A DNA stretch of 21,725 nucleotides from a virus: the IMG/VR virus record IMGVR_UViG_3300021962_000749, positions 1-21,725 of that record; one strand, 5' to 3'. Each line of letters opens with the position of its first letter. Position 1 is the first letter of the stretch. Below are positions 1-6,397 of the stretch, piece by piece. Under the pieces are notes generated by a model. That model saw nothing but the letters and a program-made list of their open reading frames with translations, ran no database searches and was not told the origin of the DNA. The translations under genes and the position numbers were made by a program.

Positions 1-1002
1 TTTAGGTACTATGAACAGCTCACGGCATTGCTCACCATAGGGTGCGGAGCAGGAAGGAACCTGTGCCATGTTAGGGGTGCGGTGTGTCATACGTCCTGTC
101 ACTGCCCCATTGGTTACGACACCTCCATGAATACGGTGCGTAGGCTTACAGTAGTTGATCCACTGGTCAACAAGACCAACACGTTTCTGTAGCATCAGGT
201 ACTCCGCTATCAGCCTCGCTTCTGGTCTTTCGATTCCAGCTAACACCTTCTCATCAACCTTCGCTCTGCCCTTGTCAGTCTGCTGAGTGAACTTCACACC
301 CAAGCCCTCCAGTCTCTTGGCAATCTGTTGCCTGCTACCGGGGTTGAAGACCTCAACATGGTCAGACAATGGCTTGCCTCTCTTACCTATTCTGGGAGTG
401 ATGATGGGCGGGAAAGCCTCCTGCATCTCAATCTCAATATCAATCATTCTCAAGTTAAGACTGTCACGCAGCTTCAGAGCATTAAATATATCAAACATCA
501 CACCATGTTGTTCCTGTTTCTTCAAGATGTATGCCACCTGATGTTCCAGCTTGATACTTTCATCTGAAAAATCATCATCCTTCAGTACCTTCAGCAAGTT
601 TTTATACACCTTCCTTGTAACCACTATGTCCTGCTTTGCATACTCAGCCATCTCATCAGAGAACCCGGCATCATAGTCCCTGAAGTCACCCTTGTTGCAT
701 CCCAAGGCAGTTCCCCATGCAGCAAGACTGTGACCACCGTCCTTGCAGGGGTCGTGCAGCCTCGACATGACCAGAGTGTCCTGCATCTTCTGAAACGGTA
801 CTTTGACATCCCACAACTGTTCCAACAGCGGGGCATCAAAGCCAATCAGATTATGATTAACAACCTTGTTTGCTCTAGCTACCAGACCGCGAACAACACT
901 GGCATCCTCTGTTACTACAGGATCACCATCATCAATGGCGTATGCAGCACACCAGATAGTGTCGTGCGCCATGTTGGTTTCAAGGTCGATATACAGAATC
1001 AC
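1..1002 (-). CDS. T7-like family A DNA polymerase (3' end off window)
   Basis: Replicative DNA polymerase with an N-terminal 3'-5' proofreading domain. The 334 visible codons are open with no stop. They begin with DLET (exo I, D6 and E8), then show a VNHNLIGFDAPLL stretch (exo II) and a YAKQD segment (exo III). Near the left edge is GAVTGRMTHRTPNMAQVPS, the family A signature at the entry to the polymerase domain, followed by PYGEQCRELF as in T7 gp5. T7 gp5 has about 700 residues, so roughly half is missing beyond position 1. I chose the GTG at 1002-1000 because GGAG lies 8 bases upstream and GTGA overlaps the stop of the preceding 38-codon ORF. It is the last gene of the leftward operon visible here and presumably works with the primase-helicase at 2231-3838. 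Family assignment is very secure; the exact start is an inference. Confidence 0.93.
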   Translation of the reverse strand, partial: MILYIDLETNMAHDTIWCAAYAIDDGDPVVTEDASVVRGLVARANKVVNHNLIGFDAPLLEQLWDVKVPFQKMQDTLVMSRLHDPCKDGGHSLAAWGTALGCNKGDFRDYDAGFSDEMAEYAKQDIVVTRKVYKNLLKVLKDDDFSDESIKLEHQVAYILKKQEQHGVMFDIFNALKLRDSLNLRMIDIEIEMQEAFPPIITPRIGKRGKPLSDHVEVFNPGSRQQIAKRLEGLGVKFTQQTDKGRAKVDEKVLAGIERPEARLIAEYLMLQKRVGLVDQWINYCKPTHRIHGGVVTNGAVTGRMTHRTPNMAQVPSCSAPYGEQCRELFIVPK

Positions 1003-1115
1003 TTGTAATGCTCCATGCACTTGACTGACCACAACGCCAGCCAGACTTTGAACTGATCCAGCGTCATATCACCAGCTATCAGTTTTTCATACGCATCTTC
1101 AACGCTGTCAGTCAT
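999..1115 (-). CDS. 38-residue ORF between Cys-protein gene and DNA polymerase
   Basis: A small ORF, MTDSVEDAYEKL to CMEHYK, filling the gap between the Cys-motif gene and the polymerase. Its ATG overlaps the end of the upstream gene by 8 bases. Its TGA overlaps the polymerase GTG (GTGA). This chained overlap is the norm in the operon and suggests translational coupling. The peptide is a mixed acidic/aromatic helix-like sequence (LDQFKVWLALW) with no signal peptide or membrane segment. I do not recognise a family. It could be a real microprotein or only a translated linker that carries ribosomes to the polymerase start. Confidence 0.5.
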   Translation of the reverse strand: MTDSVEDAYEKLIAGDMTLDQFKVWLALWSVKCMEHYK

Positions 1116-1302
1116 CATAATCATAGTCATCCATTGGACATATTTCCTCATAGGGTTTCAAGTCATCCCTTTCTTCAACTTCAAACGTGCCTTTGATAGT
1201 TGAAAAACATTTATCACAAAGATCAACATACTGCCCACTGTGGACTGACTTCCTTGTAGCCTCAAAATCATTTAGTTCTACATCGCAGGCAAGGCATCTC
1301 AT
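1108..1302 (-). CDS. Small protein with two CxxC pairs (zinc-finger-like)
   Basis: A 64-residue protein starting MRCLACDVELND. It contains CLAC near the N-terminus and CDKC about 35 residues later, a spacing that suits a single structural zinc site. The C-terminal tail is strongly acidic (DDYDYDD). Small proteins beginning MRCLAC and followed by an EATRK segment are familiar in podovirus replication regions, but no function is known to me. The frame is open 11 codons further upstream. I prefer the ATG at 1302 because it overlaps the TGA of the preceding gene (ATGA) and follows a purine-rich AGAAAGAGA. DNA, RNA or protein binding are all possible roles. Confidence 0.78.
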   Translation of the reverse strand: MRCLACDVELNDFEATRKSVHSGQYVDLCDKCFSTIKGTFEVEERDDLKPYEEICPMDDYDYDD

Positions 1303-1475
1303 TTTAGAGTCTCTTTCTGTTGAAAGATAAAGCAAACAGGGGGACTGACATGATACTCCAGTGTTTCTCTGTTACGTCTGGCCTCATCCTTGATCTCTTT
1401 TGTCAATGCCCTGTCGCACTTGATCCCTTTTGCACACCAATCCCAGTAGGGACAATACTTCTCAGCTTCACTCAT
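1299..1475 (-). CDS. Cys-rich mini-protein, CCCH-like pattern
   Basis: A 58-residue protein beginning MSEAEKYCPYWDWCAKGIKC, with a further Cys near PPVCF at the C-terminus. The C-x5-C-x5-C arrangement followed by a distant Cys suggests a compact metal-binding fold. Function is unknown. An ATG seven codons upstream (1496) overlaps the methyltransferase stop as ATGA. However, the start at 1475 lies directly in the 21-bp repeat shared with the end of the helicase gene. There the same ATGAGT would give an ATGA overlap with the helicase stop if the methyltransferase cassette were absent. GGGAG lies about 10 bases ahead of it. I therefore take 1475 as the ancestral and likely current start. Its stop overlaps the next gene's ATG. 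Confidence 0.7.
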   Translation of the reverse strand: MSEAEKYCPYWDWCAKGIKCDRALTKEIKDEARRNRETLEYHVSPPVCFIFQQKETLK

Positions 1476-1490
1476 AACATTTCTGCTCCC
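1470..1490. repeat. 21-bp direct repeat, copy 1 (methyltransferase cassette, downstream side)
   Basis: Positions 1470-1490 are identical over 21 bases to 2229-2249 in the same orientation; the flanking bases differ on both sides. On the coding (minus) strand this copy carries GGGAGCAGAA plus the start codon of the Cys-rich gene at 1475. The two copies are 759 bp apart and enclose the methyltransferase gene. Confidence 0.95.
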
Positions 1491-1492
1491 TT

Positions 1493-2194
1493 TCATTGCT
1501 TTAATAAGGTATTGAATGCTCTTGCAGCCACGACTGGTACTTGCCCATTGCCAATGGCTTTAAGTCTGTCCACCCTAGAGGCCACCACATCAGATGTTCT
1601 GTCCACTCCGGGTTTATCTTTCCCCCAGCGTGTGTAGCTAATGATGGCGTTCTCCTTGTGTATTCCGCTGGGTACGCCCCTTCCTTTGCATTGTGCGCTG
1701 TTGGGGTAGGCAAGTAGGAATAGTCTCGGTCGTACATGCTCCCCTCCAAAGGCAGCAGCATGAAACACTGACCAGACGCAACCATACCCGATCTCGGCAA
1801 GGTCACTGATGACCACGGCAAGTCCTCGTTTAACAAGGAGTTCGCTGTTTTCCACGAATGCGAATCGAGGTCGTACTTCACCGATAATTCGTGCCATGTG
1901 CTTCCACATGCTTGATCTGCTTCCCTCAATTCCGGCTCCCTTTCCTGCTGAACTGATGTCCTGACAGGGAAACCCGCCCGAAACAACATCAACAATTCCG
2001 CGCCACGGTTTGCCGTCAAAGGTTTGAACGTCATCCCAGATCGGGAAAGGCGGGAGAAGGCCGTCATTTTGTCTGGCGGCAAGTACGCAAGCTGGGTATG
2101 GCTCCCACTCAACTGCGCAGACGGTTCTCCATCCAAGCAGCTTGCCCCCAAGTATTCCTCCACCAGCACCTGCGAAAAGAGCCAACTCATTCAA
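1493..2194 (-). CDS. DNA cytosine-5 methyltransferase (compact phage form)
   Basis: Transfers a methyl group from S-adenosylmethionine to carbon 5 of cytosine in DNA, probably to shield phage DNA from host restriction. Motif I is FAGAGGGILGG (residues 7-17, SAM binding). Motif IV is GGFPCQDIS with catalytic C77. Motif VI is VENS (E115; the usual form is ENV). Motif VIII is the RPRLFLLA segment. Motif X is IGNGQVP near residues 214-220. At 233 residues it is short for the family, leaving little room for a target-recognition domain between motifs VIII and X. The start is TTG at 2194 with GGAGG six bases upstream. A 229-codon second frame starting with ATG at 2190 overlaps almost the whole gene. 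The gene lies between 21-bp direct repeats and looks like an inserted cassette. Confidence 0.92.
   Translation of the reverse strand: MNELALFAGAGGGILGGKLLGWRTVCAVEWEPYPACVLAARQNDGLLPPFPIWDDVQTFDGKPWRGIVDVVSGGFPCQDISSAGKGAGIEGSRSSMWKHMARIIGEVRPRFAFVENSELLVKRGLAVVISDLAEIGYGCVWSVFHAAAFGGEHVRPRLFLLAYPNSAQCKGRGVPSGIHKENAIISYTRWGKDKPGVDRTSDVVASRVDRLKAIGNGQVPVVAARAFNTLLKQ
1501..2190 (-). CDS. Overlapping second-frame protein inside the methyltransferase gene
   Basis: A 229-codon open frame lying wholly inside the methyltransferase gene. It begins at an ATG four bases after the TTG of that gene and shares its GGAGG site (10-base spacing). The product starts MSWLFSQVLVEEYL. Later come a YDLDSHSWKT segment, LPRSGM, YLPTPTA, and a C-terminal NPEWTEHLMWWPLGWTDLKPL block. 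From memory these match a recurrent phage/prophage family marked by (W/L)PTPTA and NPxWVEWLMGWPxGWT motifs, often annotated beside or as DNA methyltransferases. That is why I list it rather than treating it as a shadow. It has no catalytic motif I can name. It may be a genuine dual-coded partner, for example a recognition or accessory factor, or a by-product of conservation in the methyltransferase frame. The family resemblance is recalled, not searched. Confidence 0.55.
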   Translation of the reverse strand: MSWLFSQVLVEEYLGASCLDGEPSAQLSGSHTQLAYLPPDKMTAFSRLSRSGMTFKPLTANRGAELLMLFRAGFPVRTSVQQEREPELREADQACGSTWHELSVKYDLDSHSWKTANSLLNEDLPWSSVTLPRSGMVASGQCFMLLPLEGSMYDRDYSYLPTPTAHNAKEGAYPAEYTRRTPSLATHAGGKINPEWTEHLMWWPLGWTDLKPLAMGKYQSWLQEHSIPY

Positions 2195-2200
2195 AATTTA

Positions 2201-2224
2201 CCTCCAATTAATTTTTGTTAATTG
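2201..2224 (-). promoter_or_regulatory. Shine-Dalgarno site and AT-rich hairpin ahead of the methyltransferase
   Basis: GGAGG (2205-2201, minus strand) is one of the strongest ribosome sites of the left arm and serves both the TTG at 2194 and the ATG at 2190. Directly upstream, CAATTAA and TTAATTG (2205-2211 and 2218-2224) form a 7-bp stem with a 6-base loop. The stem slightly overlaps the GGAGG, so folding could limit ribosome access. Confidence 0.55.
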
Positions 2225-2228
2225 CCTG

Positions 2229-2249
2229 ACTCATAACATTTCTGCTCCC
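2229..2249. repeat. 21-bp direct repeat, copy 2 (methyltransferase cassette, upstream side)
   Basis: Identical to 1470-1490. On the minus strand it encodes the last residues of the primase-helicase (GAEML and the TGA). In copy 1 the same bases hold a ribosome site and start codon. Joining across the repeat would leave the helicase end intact and place the Cys-rich gene in ATGA overlap with it. Confidence 0.95.
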
Positions 2250-3838
2250 AGCTCAGTCAATCTGCCGGTGTTTTTATTGTAGTTTAGATGACTGGCAATA
2301 CCAGTATCCCCGATCCATCTGCTTTTCAGGACACGCAAGGTAGTGGTGTTTTTAACGCTCGCATCCTCTGCCTGTGTGTCACGCTCACACGCTATCACAG
2401 CATCAGATAGTTGCGCAATAGAACCGGAGCCTCTTAGCAATGACAATGTGACAGGTGCGCCATTCTCAAGTGGCTTGCCATCGGGCCTCGACAGGTGAGT
2501 GACAATGTGCAAACTGCACCCTGTCTGCTGCACCACTTCTGACCGTAGCCTTGTCATCAACTCATCGATCTTCTGTCTCTCATTTTGTGTTGCCTCACCA
2601 CTCACAACAATGCTGATGTGATCCAGCACCACTATGGAGCAGTCCATAGCCTTGACAAAATACTTCAAACGACTAATAACATTGTCAAGGTCAGTGCTAC
2701 CCCAATGATCCCACAGTGACACCCTGTGTCCTATACCCAGATCATCATAACATTGGTCAATTTCAGAAGGATCATACTCAGTGCCATGCAGGTGTATCGG
2801 CTTGTTCAAGTGAAGCCCAGCCAGACCCCTCAGTGTCCTTTCCGGGGTTTCCTCAAGGAATGCAACACCAACATGGTCAGTAGTATTGAGTAACGTGCTG
2901 TAGACCAGCTCGCGCAATGCTGATGACTTGCCTACGCCACTGCCTGCACACCATGTGACCAGCTCTGCCTCCCTGATGCCTTGCAACATCCTGTCTAAGC
3001 CCCTCCAAGGATAGTGCCAGCGCGGGGGCGGTACTGGTGACTTCAGAGCCTCCCTAAACTGATCAGCAAGCACGATGCCGTCAGGCGTGAACCTGTCAGC
3101 TTTCCACCATGCCGGACTGTACTCTGCTGTCCTTCCGTTCACGTAATAATCACAAGAATCCTTGATCCCTGTCGGGTGCTGCATGATCCTTGCCTTGCCA
3201 CCGAACAGTTGCGCACATTCCGCTGCTGCTTTTCTGCCCGGCTCATCAGAGTCGAAACAAAAGACCAATGTTTCAAACTTGTCGAGCCATTCATACGCAG
3301 CTTTGCAGTCTGCCAGCGCACCCGCAGCACCATTGCGGATACTGACAACGGGATACTTGCTGCCCAGCAACTGATACGCTGCCTGTGCGTCTTCTTCGCC
3401 TTCTGTAATTGTGCAGAACTTCGCAGGGGAGAACAACTGCTGACCGAATAGCCCAGCCTGCTTGACTTCACCGACCCAAGGGAACCTCTTGTCTGGATAA
3501 CGCATCTTTGCTGCAACGATCTTTGTTGGATCGTTTTTGTCAAAATATGCGTAGTAGGTTTTATCCTCTGTTTTCAAGGACTTAAATAGTTTCGCAGTGT
3601 CGGCAGTGATGCCTCTTGCACTGTCCCCAGAGTACCTGCCTGTGATCAACAAGTTCTCAACTGCACTGAACGCTGGCTTCGGTGTCGGCCTCTGAGCCTC
3701 ATCAGGGATTGCTTCGCCCTGAAACAACTGCTGACAGCTAAAGCACCATATGCTGCCATCCTCATTGACTGAAGCAGCATCGGATGACCTGCACCCAGTC
3801 TGATCTGGACATGGTTGATGTGTTCTTTGAAATGTCAT
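2231..3838 (-). CDS. T7 gp4-like bifunctional DNA primase-helicase
   Basis: A 535-residue replisome protein that unwinds DNA as a ring and lays down RNA primers. An N-terminal Cys4 zinc site (C10, C16, C32, C35) is for primase template recognition. The TOPRIM domain has EGEEDA (residues 146-151) and FDSDEPG (195-201). The RecA-like helicase has Walker A GSGVGKSS (299-306), Walker B IVVLDH (402-407), the motif around THLSRP (447-452) and GSGSIAQLSD (470-479). The length matches T7 gp4 (about 566). The frame is open seven codons upstream, but I chose the ATG at 3838. It overlaps the previous stop as ATGA, has GGAGG upstream, and puts the zinc site at the usual distance from the N-terminus. It acts with the polymerase at the left edge. 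Its 3' end carries copy 2 of the 21-bp repeat. Confidence 0.95.
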   Translation of the reverse strand: MTFQRTHQPCPDQTGCRSSDAASVNEDGSIWCFSCQQLFQGEAIPDEAQRPTPKPAFSAVENLLITGRYSGDSARGITADTAKLFKSLKTEDKTYYAYFDKNDPTKIVAAKMRYPDKRFPWVGEVKQAGLFGQQLFSPAKFCTITEGEEDAQAAYQLLGSKYPVVSIRNGAAGALADCKAAYEWLDKFETLVFCFDSDEPGRKAAAECAQLFGGKARIMQHPTGIKDSCDYYVNGRTAEYSPAWWKADRFTPDGIVLADQFREALKSPVPPPRWHYPWRGLDRMLQGIREAELVTWCAGSGVGKSSALRELVYSTLLNTTDHVGVAFLEETPERTLRGLAGLHLNKPIHLHGTEYDPSEIDQCYDDLGIGHRVSLWDHWGSTDLDNVISRLKYFVKAMDCSIVVLDHISIVVSGEATQNERQKIDELMTRLRSEVVQQTGCSLHIVTHLSRPDGKPLENGAPVTLSLLRGSGSIAQLSDAVIACERDTQAEDASVKNTTTLRVLKSRWIGDTGIASHLNYNKNTGRLTELGAEML

Positions 3839-4215
3839 CGGTTCGCTTCCTCCGCGCATTCAAGCAGATGTTCCCCCAATAACTCTCGGATTTTCTCAAG
3901 ATTCTCCACTGGGTTTCGGCCTCTCAACGCATCAGCCAGCAGGCAGTCAACAGCACTGCCATGATTCGTCAACAGTTCCAGTAGGTTGTTGTCGGACAGA
4001 ATATCAGCAGCCACCCAGAAACCATCGGCATACGGGATTCTGTGCGTCCTCCAGCCATCGTCATCAAAAGACTCAGCCACCAGTTCTTGAAGTGCTGCTT
4101 CTGCTTCTTGCCAATTCAGCACCTGCTTTCTGTAGATGTCCTGTAGCGGTTCCGGTTTCATTGACTCTGGCTTGAGAGCCTCGTACAACATCTGTTTGCA
4201 ATCTATCTTTTCCAT
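3835..4215 (-). CDS. Hypothetical protein, 126 residues, acidic
   Basis: Opens MEKIDCKQMLYEALKPES and is acidic and helix-rich, ending in a Leu/Glu-rich segment (LEKIRELLGEHLLECAEEAN). No catalytic motif, membrane segment or signal peptide is visible, and I do not recognise it. It lies between an HTH-like gene (13-base overlap at its start) and the primase-helicase (ATGA overlap at its end), so it is co-translated with the replication genes. Its end supplies the Shine-Dalgarno site for the helicase. A replication accessory role is possible from position alone. Confidence 0.75.
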   Translation of the reverse strand: MEKIDCKQMLYEALKPESMKPEPLQDIYRKQVLNWQEAEAALQELVAESFDDDGWRTHRIPYADGFWVAADILSDNNLLELLTNHGSAVDCLLADALRGRNPVENLEKIRELLGEHLLECAEEANR

Positions 4216-4430
4216 AGTTCCTCCAATTTTTTAAAATCAGCCACTGCCATCTTAACATGACAACCCTCCATCTCAACTAGCTCCCGTACCATCATTGTTA
4301 CATGCGCAACAGGGACACCATACCTATCTGCTGCGCCTTCCATGCTTTCTGATCCGTTCATGACGGCTCTGGCAGCACAATAAACGTCCATGATCTCTTT
4401 CCCTCCCTCTTCATACAACAACTCTAACAT
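4203..4430 (-). CDS. Small HTH-like protein
   Basis: 75 residues. The segment MEGAADRYGVPVAHVTMMVRELVEM reads as a helix-turn-helix: an AADRYGV helix, a turn at G-V-P, then a VAHVTMMVREL recognition-like helix. A Lys-rich helix (FKKLEELWKR) follows. This suggests a small DNA-binding or sigma-like regulator; target unknown. Two starts are credible: the ATG at 4430 (AGAGGA eight bases upstream) and one 13 codons later at 4391, preceded by GAGGGAGGG. It is the first gene after a 101-base gap in the operon and overlaps the next gene by 13 bases. Confidence 0.7.
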   Translation of the reverse strand: MLELLYEEGGKEIMDVYCAARAVMNGSESMEGAADRYGVPVAHVTMMVRELVEMEGCHVKMAVADFKKLEELWKR

Positions 4431-4531
4431 AAAAATTTTCCTCTTGACAACAAGTTTTATACAACACTAACATCTCTGTTGTGGTTCTGGCAACTCTCTG
4501 ACGATAAATTTTTAATAATAAATAATAATTA

Positions 4532-4975
4532 TCACTTCAGCGTGTCACCAGCGTGATTACAGAGTGCATCAGCTTTCGCAGCCTGCTCTGCAAGTAATTG
4601 TTTTAGTGTTTCCCTTTCTGTTTTCCTCCGGGCTGCTTTCGCTGACAGCAGATCACCGCCAGCATCCAAAATCTCCCGGTAAGCCTTCCTCCCTGCCTCT
4701 GCTGCTAATGACTTGATCGAACCATCCACAATCTTATAGGCTTCCAGTCGGCCTCTCTTCGCTTGTTTTGGTTTCTCAGGCACCATGCGCCTCAACTTCC
4801 AGTTGTGGGAAAGTTTGTCCTGACTACCATCATTCATATAAAGTAACTGTGTTTTATATGCACAGGGTGGCAGCACTTCCACAATTCCTCCTTTTTTAAG
4901 GTACTCAGCAACATGTTCTGCCACTTCCTGTTGCTGTTGTCTTTTTTGATCAGTGATCGTGTCCCGTAAGCTCAT
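4532..4975 (-). CDS. Hypothetical basic, helical protein, 147 residues
   Basis: The N-terminus has a polar Gln-rich helix (DQKRQQQQEVAEHVAEYLKKGG) leading into a short conserved-looking core (GIVEVLPPCAYKTQLLY). The rest is Lys/Arg/Ala-rich helix, likely coiled coil (AARRKTERETLKQLLAEQAAKAD). The strong positive charge suggests nucleic-acid contact, but no domain is recognised. The start overlaps the previous stop as ATGA. It is followed by about 100 bases without a gene (4431-4531), which hold an AT-rich run and no clear promoter. Confidence 0.72.
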   Translation of the reverse strand: MSLRDTITDQKRQQQQEVAEHVAEYLKKGGIVEVLPPCAYKTQLLYMNDGSQDKLSHNWKLRRMVPEKPKQAKRGRLEAYKIVDGSIKSLAAEAGRKAYREILDAGGDLLSAKAARRKTERETLKQLLAEQAAKADALCNHAGDTLK

Positions 4976-5274
4976 GCTGTTTCTCCTACCTTTTCAAGAA
5001 CGTGCTCACTCAATGTTGCCAGCCAGTCTGTCAAGGTGTCAATACCGAAGTCGCATTCACCAATAAATTGACATTTCACCAACTCAAATTTGGTGATGTC
5101 ACCAAAACAGTCCACAACAACAATGAACCTACCACCATCACCATCACAGCCGTACAACGTGCTGCCTGTATACCCTTCTTCAGGGTCTACATCGTCTTCG
5201 ATAATATAAAACGGATGTCCGACTCCGATAATCTCATGCCTTTCTTGCCAATCACGCTTAGTGAATTTACTCAT
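4972..5274 (-). CDS. Hypothetical protein, 100 residues
   Basis: Begins MSKFTKRDWQERHEIIG and continues with a beta-rich, Gly/Asp-rich middle (GYTGSTLYGCDGDGGRFIVVVDCFGD) and an amphipathic C-terminal helix. No family recognised. The frame is open 13 codons further upstream, but GGAGG lies six bases before the ATG at 5274 and there is no ribosome site for the longer form, so I use 5274. Its stop overlaps the next gene's ATG. The 54 bases upstream (5275-5328) hold only the Shine-Dalgarno site. Confidence 0.75.
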   Translation of the reverse strand: MSKFTKRDWQERHEIIGVGHPFYIIEDDVDPEEGYTGSTLYGCDGDGGRFIVVVDCFGDITKFELVKCQFIGECDFGIDTLTDWLATLSEHVLEKVGETA

Positions 5275-5328
5275 TATTGCCTCCAAATTTCGCGTAGAAT
5301 CGTTTTTAACCATGTACCTAATACCTAC

Positions 5329-5679
5329 CTACAGGGTGTCCTCAATCGGCCTCAAATCGGCTTCTATTAACGCTGCAATTTCATGTTCATGCTCAAAAAT
5401 CACACGCTTCGCAGCATGTTTGACCAGCAAGTCCAGCCATCTTAAAACTTCCTGATCTGCTTCAGCATCCCTTGGTCGCATCATCCGGGCAACAATCGCA
5501 CCAGCGAAATGTGATGCTTCGTGCGTGTCGATACTGAGCCTCAGAAACTCCCAAGGGTGTCTGTCGAGACAATGTCGCGCCAGTGCCTGAATGACTGCCT
5601 CTGATGGCCTTACTTCGCTGTGATCTGTCAACCCGTCATACAACCTGCTTTTGAAAAACTCTTGTAAATTCATAGACAT
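5329..5679 (-). CDS. Hypothetical protein, 116 residues, alpha-helical
   Basis: An all-helical-looking protein (MSMNLQEFFKSRLYDGLTD, then AVIQALARHCLDRHPWEFLRL, then LLVKHAAKRVIFEHEHEIAALIEADL). His and Glu are frequent in EASHFAGAIVARM and FEHEHEIAAL, but these do not form an HExxH. Two adjacent ATGs (5679 and 5673) are possible. The second overlaps the previous stop as ATGA and has GAGG at 10-base spacing, so the true product may be two residues shorter. No family recognised. Confidence 0.75.
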   Translation of the reverse strand: MSMNLQEFFKSRLYDGLTDHSEVRPSEAVIQALARHCLDRHPWEFLRLSIDTHEASHFAGAIVARMMRPRDAEADQEVLRWLDLLVKHAAKRVIFEHEHEIAALIEADLRPIEDTL

Positions 5680-6026
5680 ACTTCCTCATATATTGCATGT
5701 GCTTCCCCGAAACCTTTAGCCATAGCCGTAAACTTTTCAGATTCCCAGCTACCATATACTTCTGGGCGATCCCAGAAACCCGTCCCATGTCCATTGCGAG
5801 TAAGCCAGAAATCATGACCTGCCTGTTCTATATTATCGTCAGACAGGAAGCATTGAATCCGGCTGTAAAAGGCAAGGCAGTCTATAATAGATTCGCGCAA
5901 AAAGTCAGGATCAAGTTCCGTTCCGGTTTCTGGCTGGTCAGTATCGCCCGTTTCTGTGAAATCAACGGCTTCAAGATATGCATTTAAAAATTTTGTTTCT
6001 TTTGCTGTCAAAGTGATTGTTTTCAT
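5670..6026 (-). CDS. Conserved phage protein with GHDFWLTRNGHG motif
   Basis: 118 residues. The C-terminal half carries EQAGHDFWLTRNGHGTGFWDR, a block I recognise from many phage and prophage hypothetical proteins of this size. The N-terminus (FLNAYLEAVDFTETGD) also fits that family, and the middle is a variable helical linker. Function is unestablished. The conserved H, D, R, N and H residues could form an active or binding site, but this is inference. It is expressed from a ribosome site in the shared AGGAAAAAGACAATG leader, and its stop overlaps the next gene. A weak hairpin lies upstream at about 6048-6068. Confidence 0.85.
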   Translation of the reverse strand: MKTITLTAKETKFLNAYLEAVDFTETGDTDQPETGTELDPDFLRESIIDCLAFYSRIQCFLSDDNIEQAGHDFWLTRNGHGTGFWDRPEVYGSWESEKFTAMAKGFGEAHAIYEEVCL

Positions 6027-6077
6027 TGTCTTTTTCCTAATCGTTTCCCTATACCCAGAAGGGATAGGCCTTAGTCG

Positions 6078-6200
6078 TTAAATAATTGTGAATAATCCAT
6101 AAACAAATAGCATTGACCATATGACACCGATGCCTATCAAAATCAATGCCTCGCCCGCCACCTTGCGCCAGTTTGTTTTTCTTTTGCCATATGTTCTCAT
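6078..6200 (-). CDS. 40-residue single-span membrane protein
   Basis: A small ORF beginning MRTYGKRKTNWRKVAGEA, followed by a hydrophobic stretch (ALILIGIGVIWSMLFVYGLFTII) that ends at the stop. The basic N-terminus and single span predict an inner-membrane peptide with its N-terminus in the cytoplasm. AGGGAG lies eight bases before the ATG, and ATGA overlaps the stop of the upstream gene, both strong signs of a real gene. Small membrane peptides in early phage operons often act on host functions or superinfection; nothing in the sequence picks one. Confidence 0.72.
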   Translation of the reverse strand: MRTYGKRKTNWRKVAGEALILIGIGVIWSMLFVYGLFTII

Positions 6201-6397
6201 TGTTTACGCTCCCTTAACGCCATACATGCATAGTGGTACTCATCCCAGTACTGCCCGGCTTTCGGATTGCCGATAGAATCGCCTACTCTAGCAGCATCGT
6301 ATGCATCTTGTCTGATATACTCTAGCTGATCCCTGCTTAGTGTGCGGAATCTTGCTAAAGTGTCAGAATGCCATGAATTTTCGTCATAAGTGACCAT
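6197..6397 (-). CDS. Conserved small phage protein, 66 residues
   Basis: A short polar protein with LSRDQLEYIRQDAYDAARVGDSIGNPKAGQYWDEYHYACMAL. The pattern YIxxDAxxA, then GNPKxGxYxDExHYA, is one I recall from small accessory proteins in many phages and prophages. No function is known. It reads as two helices with a charged turn and has no membrane segment. The start codon shares one base with the previous stop (TAATG), and its own stop overlaps the start of the membrane peptide at 6200. Confidence 0.8.
   Translation of the reverse strand: MVTYDENSWHSDTLARFRTLSRDQLEYIRQDAYDAARVGDSIGNPKAGQYWDEYHYACMALRERKQ

Noticed and set aside
730-1008. 92-codon plus-strand frame at the left end
   Set aside because: Lies opposite the polymerase exonuclease domain, whose motifs are clear on the minus strand.
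1470-2249. Insertion sequence or transposon at the methyltransferase
   Set aside because: No transposase and no terminal inverted repeats. The 21-bp direct repeats coincide with coding landmarks, so a gene-boundary cassette is a better explanation.
3139-3543. 134-codon second frame inside the primase-helicase
   Set aside because: Unlike the methyltransferase overlap, it has no family-like motif and no own ribosome site; low-complexity shadow of the TOPRIM region.
4431-4531. Possible promoter or terminator in the 101-bp gap of the left operon
   Set aside because: A TTGACA appears on the plus strand (4443-4448) but has no -10 at the right distance and faces against the operon. No GC-rich hairpin with T-run was found.
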